Below, in pieces: positions 59,953-64,000 of a DNA stretch of 64,000 bases. The translations under genes and the position numbers were made by a program. The notes under the pieces were generated by a model, which saw only the letters and a program-made list of their open reading frames with translations, was not told the origin of the DNA and searched no databases. Each line of letters starts with the position of its first letter. The first letter of the stretch is position 1. Origin of the DNA: Lithospermum erythrorhizon (lineage: Eukaryota > Streptophyta > Magnoliopsida > Boraginales > Boraginaceae); the NCBI GenBank assembly GCA_019722365.1, contig JADFUC010000113.1, positions 124,001 to 188,000 on the forward strand, given 5' to 3'.

Positions 59953-60170
59953 CTCATTTCATTTCATAATAGATGATTGTTTAGGTGAAAAATATTTTAT
60001 TAAGTATTTAATGGATTGTGAAAAACTACAATGACATTATAAAAAGCTATATTGGAAATGTAAAAAATTACCTTGAAATTGTAAAAAGATACATTGAAAT
60101 TATAAATAATAACTGTTATGAAAAAATAATTTTTTTTAGACAATTATCTATTTTGAAATAGAGAGATTAG
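59953..60170. mobile_element. Stowaway/Mariner-like MITE, 218 bp
   Basis: The left end reads CTCATTTCATTTCATAATAG, then ATGATTGTTTAG; the right end, read in reverse complement, is CTAATCTCTCTATTTCAAAA followed by TAGATAATTGTCTAAA. These form long imperfect terminal inverted repeats. TA flanks both sides (59951-59952, 60171-60172), the Stowaway target duplication. AT-rich, non-coding interior with a short CATTG(A/G)AATT-like tandem pattern (about 60020-60110). Confidence 0.7.
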
Positions 60171-60284
60171 TAATTAATTACAATATGATTAAAATCATGA
60201 CACATTTTAATTCTAAATCAGTTCCAAAATTTCAAATAAGACTCATCAAATCAAAGAACACAAGTACCAAAAGAGCATAGGACA

Positions 60285-60495
60285 ATGGAAAACGATAAAG
60301 CCAAAGTGAGTGAAGAATCAATTGGTTCCTCAAAATTCTTCTCACTTGCAAAACAATTGATCGAGAAAGAAGAAATAATTCCTTCTGATTTCGAAACCAA
60401 TGACTTCTACTGTCGCCTTTTTAGAGGGGCCCTCAAACTTCACACCATTAATTCTGCCAAACTTTCATGCCTTTTAACCATCCAACCAGCTATCA
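60285..60495 (+). pseudogene. Orphan thioesterase exon 1 (second copy)
   Basis: An ATG opens a clean 70-codon frame: MENDKAKVSEESIGSSKFF, then SLAKQLIEKEEIIPSDFETN, then DFYCRLFRGALKLHTIN and LSCLLTIQPAIS. It is a paralogue of the exon at 39736 (same start and DFY.RL.RG.L.LHTI..... pattern; the 5' flank AAAG/CAAAG...CAATGGAAAACGATA is also shared). Where the other copy has ATCACG followed by GTAACA, this one reads ATCAGTTTTTT: two bases are missing, so the phase 0 donor is damaged. No exon 2 or 3 follows before RE7 in this window. Either it is an exon-only duplicate, or the rest lies beyond 64000. Confidence 0.7.
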
Positions 60496-61734
60496 GTTTT
60501 TTTTCTTATTTATTGTTCTAGACTAATTTTTTTATTTTAAAATATTTATCACTTTAACAAAGAAAATTTTACTTCTTATATTTTCAATATACATTTTGAC
60601 TATTTTTTTCTTATGAAATTATCAAACAAGAAATGATATAATTTTAAATAGTTGTCATTTTTTATTTTTAATGTACTTTTGACTATTTTTTATTTTCTTT
60701 AATGTATGTATAAATAACTAGAACGATAAATAAAAGAAAATGAGAAAATGGAGGGAGTATAGTTTAATTACCCAGGAGGTCGAATGATCTTTTTATGCAT
60801 AAAAATTTGCATATTAAATTCATCAACAATTACCATCAAGTTTTAGGCTAAGATCATTAGAGGCTAAAAAAATAAAAATTTATTTTATTTTGTAAATTAG
60901 TGATGAAGAGTACCATAGAAATATATTGGCAACAATAGTTGAACACAAGACCACCTTATAAAATTTTGTAATACCTGCACTATCAACCATCTAAGAAAAA
61001 ATAAAAAATAATTAGGCATCAGAACATTTATTTGTAACTTGTGTTAGGTCATGTAGCGAGCTCTAAAGCTCGATACGACCGGGCTATTCGCTCAGGCTCG
61101 ACGTTTGCCTTGATTTAAATTTAGAAATGAACATATGGTCGAGATTCACGATCCGAAATTTAACGTAATCAAAAAAGTCACTCGGTGAATTTCAAGAGTT
61201 TGTAGCCTTATTCTCACAAATATCAAGACATCACTCCTCCTCAAAGTCCTCACTCCCAACCTAAAGTCCTAATCATTTGAACACCAACCCAAATCTCTAA
61301 ACTCTCATCACCCTCATAAATATTACTCCTCCTAAACTGCAACTCCACCTGCCTTACTGGGCTTCTTCCACCATGTCGGCACCACCACCTCAACTCCTCC
61401 TCTTCTGCCACCATCTCCTCATCCCAGCTTCTCCTCATTCCACTACAACAAGATTGCAAGAATAACAAGGGGGTGATGCATGTATGTCGATTTGATGATG
61501 ATTCAAATGTTTTGAATTGAAATTTTAGTTAGGTATTGAATTTGATATTTTAATTTTAGTATTTGAGTTAAATCAATTACGTTTTGATTTTGTTATTTCA
61601 ATTAGATATTTTTTTATATTCAATTAGGCTTTAGTTTTGGTATGATTTCAACTAGTTTTTGATTTTAGGATTTTAATTTGATTTCTTTGGTTCGCTTGTT
61701 TCACCAAATATTAATTTGGTTCATTATTTCAATT
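60496..61734. other. Intergenic DNA; one possible MITE end
   Basis: Sequence ending AAAATGGAGGGAGTATAG at about 60745-60765 is a typical right end of a Stowaway-like MITE (reverse of CTCCCTCC), but its left end was not identified. Minus frame 61250-61468 (Arg/Glu/Trp-rich) has no known match. Confidence 0.35.
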
Positions 61735-61891
61735 ATTGAGCCGAACATCGCTCAACGTGTTCGATCGAACCATCGAATCCGAATCGAACCTCAAAATCTG
61801 GGTCGAATCCCAGCCGAACCTAAGGTTCAGCCAGTCGAGCCAACTCGAACCTCACTGGATTCGGTAGGGTTCGGCTCGTTTACAACCCTAC
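61735..61891. mobile_element. Right end of a DNA transposon with GAACC-rich subterminal repeats
   Basis: Dense GAACC/CGAACC motifs on the plus strand end in GGGTTCGGCTCGTTTACAA followed by CCCTAC. The ending resembles termini common in small plant DNA transposons that begin GTAGGGTTGTAAACGAGCC. The left end was not found. Confidence 0.4.
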
Positions 61892-61929
61892 TTGTAACTA
61901 GTAAGTCTTCGAAGTTGAAAGAAATTCCA

Positions 61930-62060
61930 ATGTAGATCTTGTAGCTCATGTGAATCAACCCGATATTTCATGTGATCCAATCCAAGTTCTAATTGGACCA
62001 ATTCCAAGGGCAAAACTAAAAGCAAAATCAAAATAGTTTAAGGAAATGAATTGTCAAGAA
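61930..62060 (+). pseudogene. Fragment like the C-terminal tail of a gypsy polyprotein
   Basis: A short frame reads LIGPIPRAKLKAKS then, after a stop, FKEMNCQELWAQASLMKLI. It resembles the 'GPITRARAKK.KEALNGL' tail of plant gypsy polyproteins. Very short and broken by a stop; the call is weak. Confidence 0.35.
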
Positions 62061-62107
62061 CTTTGGGCTCAAGCTAGTCTCATGAAGCTTATTAAAGGTG
62101 ATCCAAA

Positions 62108-62903
62108 TGTTGGGTTCTTATATGCAAATCTAACGTTTAAAATGATCGGATGCGAATTCTATGATACTACGGATTACGAAAACAATAAATAACGAATTAC
62201 GAGAATGTACCTTTCTTTTGGAATATTTTAATGGTAGCGGAATCGAATGAACCTAATTATCCAAAGCAGGGTATCTCCAAGAGTATCCACACCAACAAAT
62301 GATCTAAACTCTTCTGTTCGTTTTACTAGAACAATTTAGAGTGAAGTGAAACAAGATTGGAAGATAATTTTTTCTCTTCCAATAGGGGGAGGTTTGACGA
62401 CTTTATGTGGGGAGGAGGAGGGAGAATTCTCACGACTTCAAAAAATCAAGAGAAAATGAACAAATGAAATGAGGGGGGGGTGGTTGTCTTTATAAAGACA
62501 TAATCTCATGAATGGGCCTAAGCCCAAAACCAACCCTAGCCTCCCCACATTCCTCCAAATAGGAATTTGGTCCCGAATATTTCCTTCATGTTTCACTTTG
62601 GACCCGTGGATTTATAATACATTTATTATTAGTTCGGCTTAATGTTTGTGTGTGACCTCTTAGGACAGATCGATAAAAGTAATATATTAAACAATATTAA
62701 CCGACTATTGCTTTAATATATAGATTACTAGCGCACCCTAATAAGTCATCATAACCCCTAATGTCAACCGGTAAATCCTAAATATTAATTGTCCAACATT
62801 TAATATATATTGAAATTATATATTTTGAATGATTAAATTGGTTGTACAATCAAAAATTGTTCAATGCACATTTTATGAGATCTATTATCTTGTAGTTCCA
62901 ACA
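62108..62903 (-). repeat. RE7 3' LTR
   Basis: Begins TGTTGGGTTCTTATATGC and ends TTGTAGTTCCAACA (796 bp). On the minus strand a TATA-like CTTTATAAAG lies at 62488-62497. The partner LTR is outside the window. Five bases before it (62103-62107) are CCAAA, the predicted target duplication. Confidence 0.8.
62488..62497 (-). promoter_or_regulatory. TATA-like box of RE7 LTR
   Basis: CTTTATAAAG, a palindrome, within GTCTTTATAAAGAC. Position is consistent with a U3 promoter on the minus strand. Confidence 0.5.
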
Positions 62904-62920
62904 CTCCCACTTGCCCTTGG
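62904..62920 (-). other. Polypurine tract of RE7
   Basis: Minus strand CCAAGGGCAAGTGGGAG directly before the LTR start TGTTGGAAC, the usual copia form. Confidence 0.8.
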
Positions 62921-64000
62921 ACGATTTATGATATAGTATCAACGATTCCTTCGATACGTGATTTTCAGGAGTCAAGCTATGACAAGAAATGTGTCACCAA
63001 ACTTTTGCACCCGCATTTATCTTGTAATAGACAAGTTAATATGATGTCCAGCTCATAATTGGTAGTGCACTAAATCACCCTTAACTCTCCAAGATTCTAG
63101 AAATCTACCGAGATATCTGGTTGTATGAATCCCATACTGTACCCAGGTCTTTCCATCTATACTCTTGTAGTATACTCAACATATGCCTTTATGATACTCC
63201 TGTTACAGAGGACGTTTGACAAGGTCAAAGAACATTACTCCAAAGCATTCCATGAAATCCTATCACTCAAGTATAAGAATGGTATTCAACATGCTTCTAT
63301 GGCAGACTACTTAGACACATATATTCTATCTCTAAGTTCTTACGCCGTCACGGCACAATACCACGTTTCAAACAATTTCAACGCCACAAACCCACAGTTA
63401 CTGATTGCAGTACTGCATCTTTGATCCAAGAAATTGATCAATACAATCAAACACATATTTGAAGTCGCTTTGTGTTCGATTCCAATCAGCACCTAACTGT
63501 GGACAAGTGCAATCTCATTATTTTTCTTGGATTGTTGGAGGTTTTTCTTGTTGGATCACATATCCAAAGACCTCTCCCGAAAAACATAAATTATCGGTGG
63601 AATCTAAAAGGTTCATTACTTATAGTAACGAAGTGTATATTTTACATACACTCATCATTGTCCAGAACAACGACGTGGATTTGAATCTAGAAGCTCAAAT
63701 TCAAAAGTATTGTCATACAATGGTTGTCTACATTTAGATCAAGGGCTCTGTCCCACTAAATCTAGCACCACTTAAGGATCGAGAGAAGAACATTACTTCT
63801 TCTCAATATGCTTATACTAGTGTGGTTGATTAGCTAGTTGTCTACTCAAATGTTGTTCCTTTATTTCTCAAGTCTATGTATATGTGTGTACCGCTACATT
63901 CACTCATTGAACGGGAGTATCATTCTCCTAATACATATCTGCACTCAACAACGATCTTGATTTTCCAACTTGAGCAAGCTCCTAGGGATAAACCATCTTT

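Larger units (their letters stand above)
62108..64000 (-). mobile_element. RE7: copia element entering from the right edge
   Basis: An LTR (62108-62903) with TG...CA ends is followed by CTCCCACTTGCCCTTGG, the reverse complement of a copia polypurine tract, so the element reads on the minus strand and continues beyond 64000. The sequence 62921-64000 is internal 3' DNA without a recognisable pol domain; frames at 63125-63737 on the plus strand are likely chance frames. Confidence 0.75.

Overview
The window looks like nuclear DNA of a flowering plant, probably a dicot. It is AT-rich, has genes split by GT-AG introns, and is dominated by LTR retrotransposons of the plant Ty1/copia and Ty3/gypsy types, with smaller DNA transposons and tRNA-derived SINE-like pieces. 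Nothing bacterial or organellar was seen. Everything was read by eye, so most element edges are good to tens of bases; the few edges stated exactly rest on TG...CA ends, target-site duplications or splice sites.

Left half (about 3.3-37 kb): a nested retrotransposon cluster. RE1 (copia, + strand, about 3264-22395) is split inside its 5' LTR by RE2 (SIRE-like copia, - strand, about 3926-15561). The 3' LTR of RE2 is itself split by a solo LTR of the same family (about 4248-5596). To the right lies RE3 (Tat/Ogre-like gypsy, + strand, about 22.4-37 kb). RE3 is cut within its RNase H region by RE4 (copia, - strand, 25268-33801), which has 2.1 kb LTRs, TG...CA ends, an ATATA target-site duplication, a primer binding site and a polypurine tract. 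All the coding regions are broken by frameshifts, stops or deletions.

Right half: a host gene for a small hotdog-fold acyl-CoA thioesterase (ACOT13/PaaI-like) is spread over exon 1 (39736-39961), exon 2 (47056-47202) and exon 3 (48787-48930). Exons 2 and 3 are clean and join in phase. Exon 1 has a net frameshift relative to its ATG. Intron 1 is about 7.1 kb and holds a DNA transposon fragment and RE5 (degenerate copia, - strand). A second, isolated exon 1 paralogue lies at 60285-60495, so the family was tandemly duplicated. Between them lie palindromes, two SINE-like pieces, a dead PIF/Harbinger transposase (- strand, 52949-53800), RE6 (copia, + strand, 54264-about 59375), a hairpin and a Stowaway-like MITE. 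The window ends inside RE7 (copia, - strand, from 62108). At the far left is an unrecognised - strand coding fragment (463-678).

Only the thioesterase gene and possibly the 463-678 fragment look like host genes. I found no convincing undescribed multi-gene system. The most interesting points are the layered insertions, the GAGACC/GGTCTC arrays in the upstream part of SIRE-like LTRs, and the thioesterase locus with its broken first exon and orphan duplicate exon.
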